From: Bradyrhizobium diazoefficiens USDA 110 | Lineage (GTDB): Bacteria; Pseudomonadota; Alphaproteobacteria; Rhizobiales; Xanthobacteraceae | Direction: 5' to 3' | DNA length: 64,000 nucleotides | Assembly: GCF_000011365.1 (NCBI RefSeq) | Contig: NC_004463.1 | Coordinates: forward strand, 4,760,001-4,824,000 | Shown here: piece after piece, positions 7,436 to 16,890 of the stretch | How positions within the stretch are numbered: position 1 is the stretch's first letter | Layout: every line of letters starts with the position of its first letter | Notes under the pieces: generated by a model | The model's database searches: none | Told to the model about the DNA's origin: nothing | The model's input: the letters and a program-made list of their open reading frames with translations, nothing else | Made by a program: the position numbers and the translations under genes

Positions 7436-8649
7436 GCCGGGCGCCGCTCATCTCCCGCCGTCTGCTGCTGACGGGATTCTGGCTCGCCGGCACGGCCATT
7501 GCCCACGCGCAGGTCAGGCGCGGCACCGATCAGGGCATCGGCGGCACCGGGATCACGCGAGGCGATGATCACGGCATCGGCGGCACCGGCATCGTCGGCG
7601 TGATCCAGCGCTTCGGCAGTATCTACGTCAATGGCGAGCGCATCACCTATGCGAGCGACGTTCCGGTCCGAATCGACGGCGAGGCGGCCAGCGCCAATTC
7701 GCTGCGCATCGGCCAGCTTGCGCGCGTGGTCGCGACCCGTCGGGCTGACGGCACGCTGGTCACGCGCAGCATCGCGATCGCGAGCGAGGTCTCGGGTCCG
7801 ATCGAACAGGTGAAGGGCAACGAGCTGACGGTGCTCGGTCAGAAGATCGTCACCAGCGGCAAGGAGAGCAAGCTCCATGCGGGCGCGCAGGTCGCGGTCT
7901 ACGGCTTGCGCCGTACCGACGGCGTGATCGTCGCAAGCCTGGTCGAGCCGCGACGCGATGCGGCTGCGCGCGTCACGGGCCTGGTCGAGCGCGGCCCTGA
8001 CGGTCTGCATATCGGCGGGCTGAGGCTGAACGGTGTCGATCCCTTGCTCGTCGGCCACCGCGTCCAGATCGAAGGCAGCGCAAACCAGGGCGCGATGCAG
8101 GCCGCGCGCACCCGTATCGATGATTTTTCGGATCTCGTCGGCGCAAGCCGCCTGTCGATCGAGGCCTATGTGCAGCGGATGGGCGCAAACCTCCAGCTCG
8201 GCTCCGGGCTCGTCGCCCGTGACGGCTCGCGTTTCGGGCCCGCGGCCGGCGAAGCCCGCATGGTGGTCAACGGCTCGTTCGATCGCGCGCGCGGCCTTCA
8301 GGTCGACTCCGCACAGGCTGTCGGCCAATTCCCGGGATCGCCGACGCAGGGGCCGGGTGGTGCCGGCAATCCCAACCGGTCGCCCGGCGGCTCTATCATG
8401 CATCCGGATCGCGGCACCGTGACTCCGGGCGGCGGCCAGCCCGGCGCCCCCGGTGCGCCTGCGCCGGGATCGAGCCCCGGTCCGGCGCCCGGCTCTGCAC
8501 CGACGGGACCGAGCGGTCCGTCGGGCCCCGGCGGTCTTGGCTCGCCCACTGGTCCCATGGGCCCCGGCGGGTCCATGGGACCTGGCGGTGGAATGGGTGG
8601 TGGCGGCTTCGGTGGTCCCGGAGGCGGGATGGGCGGTGGCCGGCGCTAA
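7432..8649 (+). CDS. Secreted DUF5666-like protein with Gly/Pro-rich collagen-like tail
   Basis: 405 residues. An arginine-rich N terminus (SRRLLLTGFWLAGTAIAHAQ) reads as a signal peptide with cleavage after AHA. It is followed by paired GIGGTGI motifs and repeated small beta domains of about 65 residues (IVGVIQRFGSIYVNGERITY, VSGPIEQVKGNELTVLGQKI, VTGLVERGPDGLHIGGLRL), the OB-like repeat architecture of DUF5666. From about residue 300 to the end the chain is low complexity, dominated by Gly, Pro and Ser, with many Gly-X-Y-like triplets. Likely periplasmic or surface located. Function is unknown; co-translation with the DUF6502-like gene argues that the pair works together. Confidence 0.75.
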   Translation: MSRAPLISRRLLLTGFWLAGTAIAHAQVRRGTDQGIGGTGITRGDDHGIGGTGIVGVIQRFGSIYVNGERITYASDVPVRIDGEAASANSLRIGQLARVVATRRADGTLVTRSIAIASEVSGPIEQVKGNELTVLGQKIVTSGKESKLHAGAQVAVYGLRRTDGVIVASLVEPRRDAAARVTGLVERGPDGLHIGGLRLNGVDPLLVGHRVQIEGSANQGAMQAARTRIDDFSDLVGASRLSIEAYVQRMGANLQLGSGLVARDGSRFGPAAGEARMVVNGSFDRARGLQVDSAQAVGQFPGSPTQGPGGAGNPNRSPGGSIMHPDRGTVTPGGGQPGAPGAPAPGSSPGPAPGSAPTGPSGPSGPGGLGSPTGPMGPGGSMGPGGGMGGGGFGGPGGGMGGGRR

Positions 8650-8691
8650 AGGAACCCAGGTGGAGCGCATGGTGCGGCGAGCCTTGCTTCA

Positions 8692-11600
8692 TCATAGGGC
8701 GGCGCGCGGCTCGCCGTTCGTTCCGAGTCCGGCCGCATCGAGTTTCACCGCGTCGTCGCCCGTCGCCGCGGAATGGTCGGCCGCAAGCAGAATGTAGAAC
8801 GCCGGCACCACGAACAGGGTGAACAACGTTCCAATCGAAAGTCCCGAGGCGATGACCAGCCCCATGTTGAAGCGTGAGGCTGCGCCCGCACCGGTAGCGG
8901 TGATCAATGGCATCACGCCGATCACCATGGCCGCTGTCGTCATCAGGATCGGGCGCAGCCGGATCGCGGTTGCTTCGATGACCGCGTCGCGCTTGGAGCG
9001 GCCGGCGTGCTGCAGCTCGTTGGCGAACTCGACGATGAGAATGCCGTGCTTGCTGATCAGCCCCATCAGCGTCACGAGGCCGACCTCGGTGTAGATATTG
9101 AGGCTCGCGCCCTTGATGCCCAGCATGATGAAGATCAGCGCGCCCGCGATCGACATCGGTACCGAGACCAGAATGATCAGGGGATCGCGGAAACTCTCGA
9201 ACTGCGCCGACAGCGCCAGGAAGATGATGATCAGGGCAAACCCGAAGGTGGCGGCGAATCCGGATGATTCCTGGATGAACTGGCGTGACTGACCGCCATA
9301 GTCGATGGTGTAGCCCTTGGGCAGGGTCCGGTCCGCGATCTCCTTCAGCGTCGCGAGCGCTTCGCCGGTGATCACACCGGGCATGGCCACGCCGGAAATG
9401 GTGGCGGCATTGACCTGCTGGAAGTGGTTCAACGATTGCGGAACGGTGGTCGTCTTGAGCGACGCCACCGTCGACAGCGGAACAGACGTGCCGTCCGAGG
9501 TTTTGATGTAGTAGTTCAGCACCTGATCGGCGTTCAGTCGCTGGCGCTGCTCGACCTGGGGAATGACCTTGTAGGAGCGGCCGTCCAGGCCGAAATAGTT
9601 GACATACCCGCCGCCCAGCATGTTGCCGAGCGCGCCGCCGACGTCACTGAGCTTCAACCCGAGCTGAGCGGTCTTTTCGCGATCGATCAGCACCGTGGTT
9701 TGCGGCTGGTCCACCTTCAGGTCGTTGTCGAGGAAGATGAACTTGCCGCTCTTCAGGGCCTCGGCGGTGAACGCTTTCGCGACGCCATCGAGCCGCTCGA
9801 ACGGGTCCGTGGTCTGGATCACGAACTGGATCGGAAGGCCGCTCGCTCCGGGCAGCGGCGGCAGCTGGAACGCCACGATCTTGGCGCCGGCAACGCCCGC
9901 CATCTCCTGCTGAAGCACCGGCTGTAGTTCGGCCGCAGTCTTGTCGCGCTTGTCCCAGGGCTTGAGCACCCAGCCCGCGATCGAGCTGCCCGTGAGATCG
10001 AGCTGGAACACGCCGGCGGTTTCAGCATAGGCGGAGATGCGCCGGTAGACCTCGGCGGAATACAGCAACTTCTGCTGTAACGTCGCATTCGGCGCGAGCG
10101 TCGACTGCATCAGGATCGCACCCTGATCCTCCTCCGGCGCCAACTCGTTCTTTGAGTTCGAATAAAGCCAGTAGATGCTGCTCAAGACCAGGGCAGCGAA
10201 TACGACCGTGACCGGAATTGTTGTCAGGCTGCCGGCAAGCAGGCGCCGATATCGATGCTGCAACGCGTCCATGCGTGCATCGATGAAGCCGACGATGCGG
10301 TCGTTGAGCGTCGGCTTGCCGGTGTTCGCCGGCTTCAGGATGAAGGCGCAGCACATCGGCGTCAGCGTCAACGCAATGACGGCCGACACGGCAACGGCAC
10401 CGGCAAGGGTGAAGGCGAACTCGGTGAACAGCGCACCGGTCAAGCCGCCCTGGAAGCCGATCGGCACGTAGACCGCGATCAGCACGATGGTCATGGCCAC
10501 GATCGGACCCGCAAGCTCGCGCGCGGCCATGATCGCCGCCTGCAACGGCTTCGTACCCTCGGCCAGATGCCGGTTGACGTTCTCGACGACGATGATGGCG
10601 TCGTCGACCACGAGGCCGATCGCGAGCACCAGCGCCAGCAGCGTCAGGAGGTTGATCGAGAAGCCTAGCGCCAGCAGCATCGTGAAGGTGCCGACCAGCG
10701 ACAGCGGTATGGCGATCACCGGAATCAGCACCGAACGCCACGATCCGAGAAACAGGAAGACGACCACGGTGACGATCAGAAGCGCTTCGAGCAGGGTATG
10801 GATCACCTCGTCGATCGAGCTGTTCACGAAATCGGTGGAGTCGTAGATGATCTCGGAGTTCAGCCCCTCCGGCTGCTGCGCCTTGATGTCGGGATAGACG
10901 GCGCGGACGCCTTTGATGACGTCGAGAAGGTTGGCGTTTGGCGCCACCTGGATGCCGATATAGACCGCGCGCTTGCCGTTGAAGCCGACCGACGAGTCGT
11001 AATCCTCGGAGCCCAGCGTAACGTTCGCCACGTCGGACAGCTTGACGTTGGAAGCGCCGGCCTGCTTGACGACGAGGTCGCGAAACTCCTGCAACGACTT
11101 CAGGTTGGTCGCGGCCGTCAAATTGACCTGCACCATCTGGCCCTTGGTGGTGCCGAGCCCGGCGATGTAGTCGTTGCTGGACAGCGCGGTCGATACGTCG
11201 GATGCGGTCAGCCCGTAGGCGGCAAGCTTGATCGGATCGAGCCAGGCGCGCAGCGCGAAGGTCTTGTTGCCGAGCAGCTCCGCGGTCTGCACGCCGGATA
11301 CGGCCTGCAGCTTGGGCTGCACCACGCGGATCAGGTAGTCGGTGATCTGGTTCGGCGCCAGCACGTCGCTGCTGAAGCCGAGATACATGGCGTCGATGGT
11401 CTGGCCGACCTTGACCGTCAGCACCGGCTGCTGGACGCCGCTCGGCAGCTGATTGAGCACCGAGTTCACCTTGGTGTTGATCTCGGTCAGCGCCTTGCCG
11501 GAGTCGAAGTTCAGCCGCAGGTTGACGGTGATGGTGGAGGTGCTGGGCTGGCTGGTCGACGTCATGTAGTCGATGCCATTGGCCTGGGCGATGGCGTTTT

Positions 11601-11817
11601 CCAGCGGCGTGGTGATGAACCCGGCAACGACCGCCGGATCGGCGCCGTAGTACGTCGTCGTCACGGTGACGATCGCGTTCTGGGTTCGCGGATATTGCAG
11701 GATCGGCAGCGAGGTCATCGACTTCAGACCCAGCACCAGGATCATCAGGCTGACGACGATCGCAAGCACCGGCCGGCGAATGAAGATGTCGGTAAAGGAC
11801 ACGTTCTCGTTCCTCAC
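8692..11817 (-). CDS. RND multidrug efflux transporter permease subunit
   Basis: 1041 residues, the usual size for a hydrophobe/amphiphile efflux RND pump. It opens with FTDIFIRRPVLAIVVSLMIL (first membrane helix), has two large periplasmic loops, and carries the proton-relay motif LVVDDAIIVVENV in TM4 with its two aspartates, plus the second-half signatures ALSAQFESFRDPLIILVSVP and LMGLISKHGILIVEFANE. It exports drugs, solvents or detergents from the inner membrane and periplasm through a tripartite complex using proton influx. Last gene of the operon, overlapping the adaptor gene by ATGA. Substrate range cannot be read from sequence. Confidence 0.95.
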   Translation of the reverse strand: MRNENVSFTDIFIRRPVLAIVVSLMILVLGLKSMTSLPILQYPRTQNAIVTVTTTYYGADPAVVAGFITTPLENAIAQANGIDYMTSTSQPSTSTITVNLRLNFDSGKALTEINTKVNSVLNQLPSGVQQPVLTVKVGQTIDAMYLGFSSDVLAPNQITDYLIRVVQPKLQAVSGVQTAELLGNKTFALRAWLDPIKLAAYGLTASDVSTALSSNDYIAGLGTTKGQMVQVNLTAATNLKSLQEFRDLVVKQAGASNVKLSDVANVTLGSEDYDSSVGFNGKRAVYIGIQVAPNANLLDVIKGVRAVYPDIKAQQPEGLNSEIIYDSTDFVNSSIDEVIHTLLEALLIVTVVVFLFLGSWRSVLIPVIAIPLSLVGTFTMLLALGFSINLLTLLALVLAIGLVVDDAIIVVENVNRHLAEGTKPLQAAIMAARELAGPIVAMTIVLIAVYVPIGFQGGLTGALFTEFAFTLAGAVAVSAVIALTLTPMCCAFILKPANTGKPTLNDRIVGFIDARMDALQHRYRRLLAGSLTTIPVTVVFAALVLSSIYWLYSNSKNELAPEEDQGAILMQSTLAPNATLQQKLLYSAEVYRRISAYAETAGVFQLDLTGSSIAGWVLKPWDKRDKTAAELQPVLQQEMAGVAGAKIVAFQLPPLPGASGLPIQFVIQTTDPFERLDGVAKAFTAEALKSGKFIFLDNDLKVDQPQTTVLIDREKTAQLGLKLSDVGGALGNMLGGGYVNYFGLDGRSYKVIPQVEQRQRLNADQVLNYYIKTSDGTSVPLSTVASLKTTTVPQSLNHFQQVNAATISGVAMPGVITGEALATLKEIADRTLPKGYTIDYGGQSRQFIQESSGFAATFGFALIIIFLALSAQFESFRDPLIILVSVPMSIAGALIFIMLGIKGASLNIYTEVGLVTLMGLISKHGILIVEFANELQHAGRSKRDAVIEATAIRLRPILMTTAAMVIGVMPLITATGAGAASRFNMGLVIASGLSIGTLFTLFVVPAFYILLAADHSAATGDDAVKLDAAGLGTNGEPRAAL

Positions 11818-12956
11818 TGATCGGCAGGTGCCGGATTGGGATCGTTCGCCAGGGGAATGGAGTTGTCGACTTTCAGCAGGGTGCCGTTGCGCAGCTTGAC
11901 CTGGCCCGCGGTGACGACGGTTGCGCCCTGATCGAGACCCGAGATCACCGCCACCTGATCGCCACGGGTGGCGCCGGTCTTGATGAAGGTCTGGCGGGCT
12001 ATCAAACCCTGCTTGTCCGGTGCGTCGCTCTTGACGGCGAGGAATACCGACTCTCCATAGGTGTTGTAGACGATGGCGGTCTGCGGCAGCGTGAGATAGC
12101 TCGTGGGGTGTCCGACACGGACATCGATCCGCGCGAACATGCCGGGCAGGAGCTTGCGATCCGTATTGTCGAAAATCGCGCGGACCTGAACGTTGCGGCT
12201 GGCCTGATCGACCTTGGAATTGAACGCCTGCACCACGCCCTTGAAGCTGCGGTCCGGAAAGGCGTCGATGCGAGCGGTGACCTCCTGTCCGACTTTGACC
12301 TGGTCGAGTGCCTGTTGCGGCAGCGTGAAGTCGACAAAGAGCCGGTCGAGCGCCTGTAGCGTGACGATGGTGGTGCCCGCGGTCAGATACTGGCCAACAT
12401 CGACCTGACGCACGCCGAGACGCCCGGCAAAAGGTGCCTTCAGCGTCTTTTGGTCCATGAGCGCCTGCTGCTGGGCGACCAGCGCCAGCGCGTTGCGCTC
12501 GTTCACGACATCGCTGTCGACCGTCGCCTGGCTGACCGCATTGATCTTCAGCTGACCCTGGTCGCGCCGCAACGTGATGGCGTAGCCGTCGGCGGTGGCC
12601 TGCAACGACTGCAGCTTGGCGACGTCGTCCTGCTTGCGCAGGTCGAGCAACACGTCACCGGCGCCGACATCCTTGCCGGATTCGAAATGAATGCCGTCCA
12701 CGATGCCTGACTGTTGCAGCGACAGATCGGCGCCGTTCACCGCACGAAACGTGCCGATGGCGGTCAATGCGGATTGCCAGTCGCTGAGCTGCGCGGCGGT
12801 CGTCGACACCGTCTGCGGGGGATCGGCGAGCGCGGCCATGGCCTGTTTGATCATGCCGGCGCGGAAGCTGACGAACCAGGCGAGGGCGGCGAACACCGCA
12901 CCGACGACACACAACATGATAATCATGCGCTTCAACATGGCTTCGGGCTTTCGCAT
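11814..12956 (-). CDS. RND efflux periplasmic adaptor (membrane fusion protein)
   Basis: 380 residues. A membrane anchor at about 8-30 (MLKRMIIMLCVVGAVFAALA; no lipobox Cys) is followed by a lipoyl half-motif (GIVDGIHFESGKDVGAGDVL), a coiled-coil hairpin, the second half-motif (LKAPFAGRLGVRQVDVGQYL) and a beta-barrel domain (FVDFTLPQQALDQVKVGQEV), the standard HlyD/AcrA order. It bridges the pump to the outer membrane factor. Its start overlaps the stop of the upstream outer membrane factor gene by one base (TGATG) and its stop overlaps the pump start, so all three are co-translated. Confidence 0.93.
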   Translation of the reverse strand: MRKPEAMLKRMIIMLCVVGAVFAALAWFVSFRAGMIKQAMAALADPPQTVSTTAAQLSDWQSALTAIGTFRAVNGADLSLQQSGIVDGIHFESGKDVGAGDVLLDLRKQDDVAKLQSLQATADGYAITLRRDQGQLKINAVSQATVDSDVVNERNALALVAQQQALMDQKTLKAPFAGRLGVRQVDVGQYLTAGTTIVTLQALDRLFVDFTLPQQALDQVKVGQEVTARIDAFPDRSFKGVVQAFNSKVDQASRNVQVRAIFDNTDRKLLPGMFARIDVRVGHPTSYLTLPQTAIVYNTYGESVFLAVKSDAPDKQGLIARQTFIKTGATRGDQVAVISGLDQGATVVTAGQVKLRNGTLLKVDNSIPLANDPNPAPADQ

Positions 12957-14518
12957 CAGTTGGCGGGCGGGGTCGGCTGAGCCGGCAGGGCCCCCGCGGG
13001 GGTGAATATCGCGGCAACGCCCGCGGGCTTTACTTCGGAGGCGGGGGACTCATCGACGCGATTCCACCAGCCGCCGCCGAGTGCCTGGTACAGCGAGACG
13101 GTGTCGGCATAGCGCGAGGCCTGCGCCTTCACGCGGTTGATGCGCGCGGTCAGCAGCGTCTGTTCGGCGTTGATGACGGAGATGAACGTGGTGGAGCCGG
13201 CCTTGAACTGGGCCTGCGACATCTTCAGGCTCTCCGCGGCGGTCTTCTCCGCCTCGATCTGGGCCTTCAGCAGATCAGCATCCGACTGGATGGCGCGGAG
13301 CGCGTCGGCGACATTCTGGAACGCGGTGATCACGGTCGAGCGATATTGCGCGCCTTTCTGCTCCAGTGCAGCGACCTTGGACTCCTTGGTGTGGAACAGC
13401 GAGCCGGCATCGAAGATCGGGCCGGTGACACTTGCCGCCACGCTCCAGGCCGCCGATTGCGGGCCGTAGAGTCCCGACAGCGCCAGCGCAGAGCTGCCGC
13501 CCGAAGCTGACAGCGTCACGTTCGGCAGCATGTTGGCCGTGGCAACACCGACATTCGCGCTGGCCTGATGCATCTGGCTTTCGGCAGCTCGGATGTCCGG
13601 ACGCTGCCGCACCAGCAGCGACGGTACGCTGACCGGCAGATCGCGCGGCAGGCGCAGGTTTGCCAGCGGCACGGCCTCGCCTCTGTCCTGGCTCGGCAGT
13701 CTGCCGAGATACGCCATCAGCTGGTTGCGATTTTGCGCGCGCGACTTTTGCAGCGGCGGCAGCGTCGCAAGCGTCTGCGCCAGCTGGGCCTTCTGAGTCA
13801 GGACATCGCTGTTGGCGACGGCGCCGAGGGCAAACTGCTGTTCGAGCAACGCGACCAGCTGACGCTGACCGTCGATCTGTTCCTGGGTCACGCGAATCTG
13901 CGCCGCGTAGGACGCATCGCTGATCGCGGTCGTCACGACGTTTGCCGTCAATGAGAGATAGGTCGCCTCGAGTTGGAAGCGCTCATAGTCCGCATTGGCG
14001 AGATCCGCCTCGATCCCGCGCGCTTTGCCACCGAAGATGTCCGGCGTGAACGAAACCGGGACCGAGGTCTTGTAGAGGGTGTACAGCGATGACGGTCCGG
14101 TCTGCCCGGACTGTGCCAGCGGCACCTGGCTGCGCGTCGCACTGCCTTCCCCGGTGATCGACGGCATCAGGGCGCTGGTGTCTGCCGCCGCAACTTCGCG
14201 AGCCTGGCGCAGCGCCGCTTGCGCCGCGGCAAGGTCCGGATGGTTGTCGATTGCTTCCCGGACGAAGGCTTCGATCTGCCGTGAGCGAAACACCTGCCAC
14301 CAGACCGCCGGCACGTCCGCGCCGTTCACGATCCGCTGTGCCGTTCCGCCAGGCCCGTCTGCGCCCTTGGTCGCGGAGAATCCGCCCGCAGTGTAGCCGC
14401 TGACCGGCGGGGCGTCCGGCGCCTCGAAATTCGGGCCGACGGCACAGCCGGCGAGGGCGATCGCGGCTTGGGCTAACGGTATTATGGCGCCTCTACGGAG
14501 GAATGTTCTGAACGGCAT
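12956..14518 (-). CDS. RND efflux outer membrane factor, NodT family
   Basis: 520 residues. The N terminus has a signal sequence ending in a lipobox-like AIALAGC, so it is probably a lipoprotein, as usual for NodT/OprM-type outer membrane factors. Two OEP repeats form the trimeric beta-barrel/alpha-barrel duct; recognisable blocks are VRQRPDIRAAESQMHQASANVGVA and the mid-protein LEATYLSLTANVVTTAI. It provides the outer membrane exit for the pump encoded downstream. First gene of the operon, with one operator-like palindrome 18 bases before its start. The C-terminal tail after residue 480 is extra and poorly conserved (Pro/Ala-rich). Confidence 0.93.
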   Translation of the reverse strand: MPFRTFLRRGAIIPLAQAAIALAGCAVGPNFEAPDAPPVSGYTAGGFSATKGADGPGGTAQRIVNGADVPAVWWQVFRSRQIEAFVREAIDNHPDLAAAQAALRQAREVAAADTSALMPSITGEGSATRSQVPLAQSGQTGPSSLYTLYKTSVPVSFTPDIFGGKARGIEADLANADYERFQLEATYLSLTANVVTTAISDASYAAQIRVTQEQIDGQRQLVALLEQQFALGAVANSDVLTQKAQLAQTLATLPPLQKSRAQNRNQLMAYLGRLPSQDRGEAVPLANLRLPRDLPVSVPSLLVRQRPDIRAAESQMHQASANVGVATANMLPNVTLSASGGSSALALSGLYGPQSAAWSVAASVTGPIFDAGSLFHTKESKVAALEQKGAQYRSTVITAFQNVADALRAIQSDADLLKAQIEAEKTAAESLKMSQAQFKAGSTTFISVINAEQTLLTARINRVKAQASRYADTVSLYQALGGGWWNRVDESPASEVKPAGVAAIFTPAGALPAQPTPPAN

Positions 14519-14535
14519 CCAAGGCTCATATCGAA

Positions 14536-14597
14536 ACTGAACCGTTCAGTACTTGACCGAGCAAGCAGTTGTTGTCAACGATACTGAACTGTTTAGT
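14536..14597. promoter_or_regulatory. Two TetR-type operator palindromes
   Basis: ACTGAACCGTTCAGT at 14536-14550 has perfect 6-base arms around CCG; ACTGAACTGTTTAGT at 14583-14597 has the same arms with one mismatch. Centres are 47 bases apart, between the divergent efflux operon and the TetR gene. ACTGAAC-N-GTTCAGT dyads are the known shape of operators for AcrR/TtgR-like TetR repressors of efflux pumps. The regulator probably represses both directions. Confidence 0.75.
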
Positions 14598-14736
14598 TTC
14601 GTTGTGTACCGTAAAGAAGTTTTGCTACCTGTGTCGTGCTCAGGGCGTCTCTTCAGTTCTTTCAAGCTGTTGAGACGCAGCCATTGTGCGCGTTGACGCC
14701 TACGACACCGATTCGCGAGCCGACGGAGAGTCACCC

Positions 14737-15375
14737 TTGATCGAAACGATCGCCCATCCTGTTCACGAGAAGGAGAGCGCACCAGCGGGCCGCAAGATGG
14801 ACATCGTCATCCGAGCGGCGTGGCAGCTTTTTCTCGAGCAGGGCTTTTCCGCAACCAGTATGGACGCCATCGCGAAAGCCGCCGGCGTGTCGAAGGCCAC
14901 GCTCTACGCGTATTTCCCGAGCAAGGAGGCTTTGTTCGCCTCGCTGATCGTGGCGGAGTGCGAGAGCCTGCAACGCGATTTGCCCGTGCCCAAACTGTCC
15001 GCCGGACTGTCTGAGGCGCTGCGGGATTTCGCCAGGCAATACCTCCACACCTTCATCCATCGAAAGGACGTTGCCTTCGTCCGCATCATCGCCAACGAGA
15101 GCGGTCGGTTTCCCGTGCTCGCCCGGCTCTTCTATGAAAGCGGACCCGAGGCGACGATTCGGCGGCTCGCTCAATTCCTCGAAGAAGCCAGGGCTGCGAG
15201 GGTCTTGGAGTTTGACGATCCGATGGAAGCCGCCAATCAATTCCTGAGCCTGGTCCGCGGCGAACTACCGCTGCTGATTGTACTGGGCCTCAGCGATCTC
15301 ACGGAGGAGGCGATCGAGCAGGAGATCGAAGCAGGACTCAAATTCTTCCTGAAGGCGTGTCAGCCTCGCGCCTGA
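14737..15375 (+). CDS. TetR/AcrR family transcriptional regulator
   Basis: 212 residues from a TTG at 14737 preceded at six bases by GGAGAG; a GTG at 14686 is the alternative and would add 17 residues. The helix-turn-helix is intact: FSATSMDAIAKAAGVSKATLYAYFPSKEALF. The C-terminal part is the ligand-binding and dimer domain (TetR_C_AcrR-like) and is helical. It is transcribed away from the efflux operon, with two matching palindromes in between, so it is the likely local repressor responding to a pump substrate. Ends 38 bases before the convergent M23 peptidase stop. Confidence 0.92.
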   Translation: MIETIAHPVHEKESAPAGRKMDIVIRAAWQLFLEQGFSATSMDAIAKAAGVSKATLYAYFPSKEALFASLIVAECESLQRDLPVPKLSAGLSEALRDFARQYLHTFIHRKDVAFVRIIANESGRFPVLARLFYESGPEATIRRLAQFLEEARAARVLEFDDPMEAANQFLSLVRGELPLLIVLGLSDLTEEAIEQEIEAGLKFFLKACQPRA

Positions 15376-15412
15376 AGCGCTCACGAATGTTCAATGAGGG
15401 CAGGGGCGCGTT

Positions 15413-16780
15413 CTAGCCCGCACTGAGACGCACGCCCGCGCGCAGGAACTTCTGCGGGTCGACCGCTTCGCCGTCGATGCGGGTTTCGTAGTGCAGATGT
15501 GGACCGGTGGAACGGCCGGTCGAGCCGACGAGACCGACGACCTGGCCGATCTTCACGATCTCGCCGACCTTGACGTTGATCTCGGAGAGATGGCCGTAGC
15601 GGGTCGCAAGTCCGTTGCCGTGGTCGACCTCGATCATGCGGCCATAGCCCCCGGACCAGCCGGCCGAGACCACCTTGCCGTTGGCGGTGACGCGGACCGG
15701 ATCGCCCGTGGCGGCACGGAAGTCGAGGCCGGTATGCATCGCAGGCCGACCCAGGAATGGATCGCTGCGCACGCCGAATCCGGAGGTGAACTCGACCTCG
15801 CCGATGACGGGCTTGCGATAGGGCACCAGCGCCAGCGTGCGATTGAGCCGGTCCATCTCGGCGCGGGTGACGTTGATGCGATTGAGCTGCTTCTCGAACG
15901 GCCCGGCATTGGGCGTCAGCTTGACGGGCACGAACGGCCCACCCATCGCGGTCCGCGGCACGGCGGCTTCGAGACTGGCGAGGTTCAAACCGAGATCGCT
16001 GACCACGCCGCGCATCCGGCGCATGCGCGAATCCATGCCGTCCTCGACGGCGCTGAGCGCCGCCATCTGACGACGCTCGACCTGATCGAGCGAGGTGGTG
16101 AGGCGGACCAGGACATTGTCGAAACCCTGGTTCTTGGCGAACTGATTGGCCTGTGGGGCCATGACCGCCGGCGCGCGCGACTCGAGCCGCGCTTCGCGAT
16201 CCGGCGGCGCCACGAAGATCACGGTGTCGCTGATCGGCGACGGCTTTGGCGTGCCCTGCGTCGTGCTCTGGCCGGCGTCGCCACGCTGCGGGGTCGAACG
16301 GGGAATCGAGCCTGTCACGTCAGGCATGGCCCCGAGCGCCGTGGCCCGGGACTCCAGCGCCGTCTGGCGCTTCATGATCTGGTCGAGCTTCTGGTCGAAC
16401 TGTTCCTGGTCGAGCAGCTGCCGGCTGGTGGTGCGATCGACCTTGGCGCGCAGCTCGGCGATGCGGTCCTCATAGGCGTACTGCATCTCGGCCTGGCGGG
16501 CGATCAGCCGGGTCAGGACATCGTCGCGAAAGGCAAAGTAGGTGGCGGTCGCGGCCGACCAGAGTCCGAGCAGCACGACCGTGCCGACCACGATCCAGAA
16601 CACCACGGGCCCGAAGCGCACCTGCTTGCCGGCATGGACGATGGTGTAGGCGTCGTCGGTCGCGGGCAGGGGAATCGCAATTGCCGCTGTTGCGGCGGCT
16701 GGACGGCGATGGAGGGCCCGTCCGTGGTCGTGAGGATGATGTTGGGGGTACTGCGAGTATTGGGCAGAACTTTTCGACAT
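15413..16780 (-). CDS. Membrane-anchored M23 family metallopeptidase
   Basis: 455 residues from the ATG at 16780, which has GGGAG five bases upstream; a GTG two codons earlier would sit inside that site. A His-rich cytoplasmic head (HHPHDHGRALHRRP) precedes one membrane segment at about residues 55-80, then a coiled-coil region (roughly 85-140 and 205-290) and a LytM/M23 domain with HTGLDF and HLHYE zinc-ligand motifs near the C terminus. It should act in the periplasm on peptidoglycan peptide crosslinks, or regulate amidases as EnvC-like factors do. Both zinc-binding motifs are present, so an active enzyme is plausible. Stands alone on the minus strand. Confidence 0.88.
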   Translation of the reverse strand: MSKSSAQYSQYPQHHPHDHGRALHRRPAAATAAIAIPLPATDDAYTIVHAGKQVRFGPVVFWIVVGTVVLLGLWSAATATYFAFRDDVLTRLIARQAEMQYAYEDRIAELRAKVDRTTSRQLLDQEQFDQKLDQIMKRQTALESRATALGAMPDVTGSIPRSTPQRGDAGQSTTQGTPKPSPISDTVIFVAPPDREARLESRAPAVMAPQANQFAKNQGFDNVLVRLTTSLDQVERRQMAALSAVEDGMDSRMRRMRGVVSDLGLNLASLEAAVPRTAMGGPFVPVKLTPNAGPFEKQLNRINVTRAEMDRLNRTLALVPYRKPVIGEVEFTSGFGVRSDPFLGRPAMHTGLDFRAATGDPVRVTANGKVVSAGWSGGYGRMIEVDHGNGLATRYGHLSEINVKVGEIVKIGQVVGLVGSTGRSTGPHLHYETRIDGEAVDPQKFLRAGVRLSAG

Positions 16781-16890
16781 CGGCACTCCCGCGCCGGTCG
16801 GATGAGTCCGTACGGCCTAATTGCCGCAGCAATCTGGGCCGGTCATGGTTAATTTTCCGGAAACGGGAACAGTCGTATTTAAAGGTCTGG

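Noticed and set aside
8340..8645. Repetitive GGTCCCATGGGCCCC-like stretch as a CRISPR or tandem repeat
   Set aside because: The repeats are irregular codon-level Gly/Pro repeats within the DUF5666-like gene; no equal spacers.
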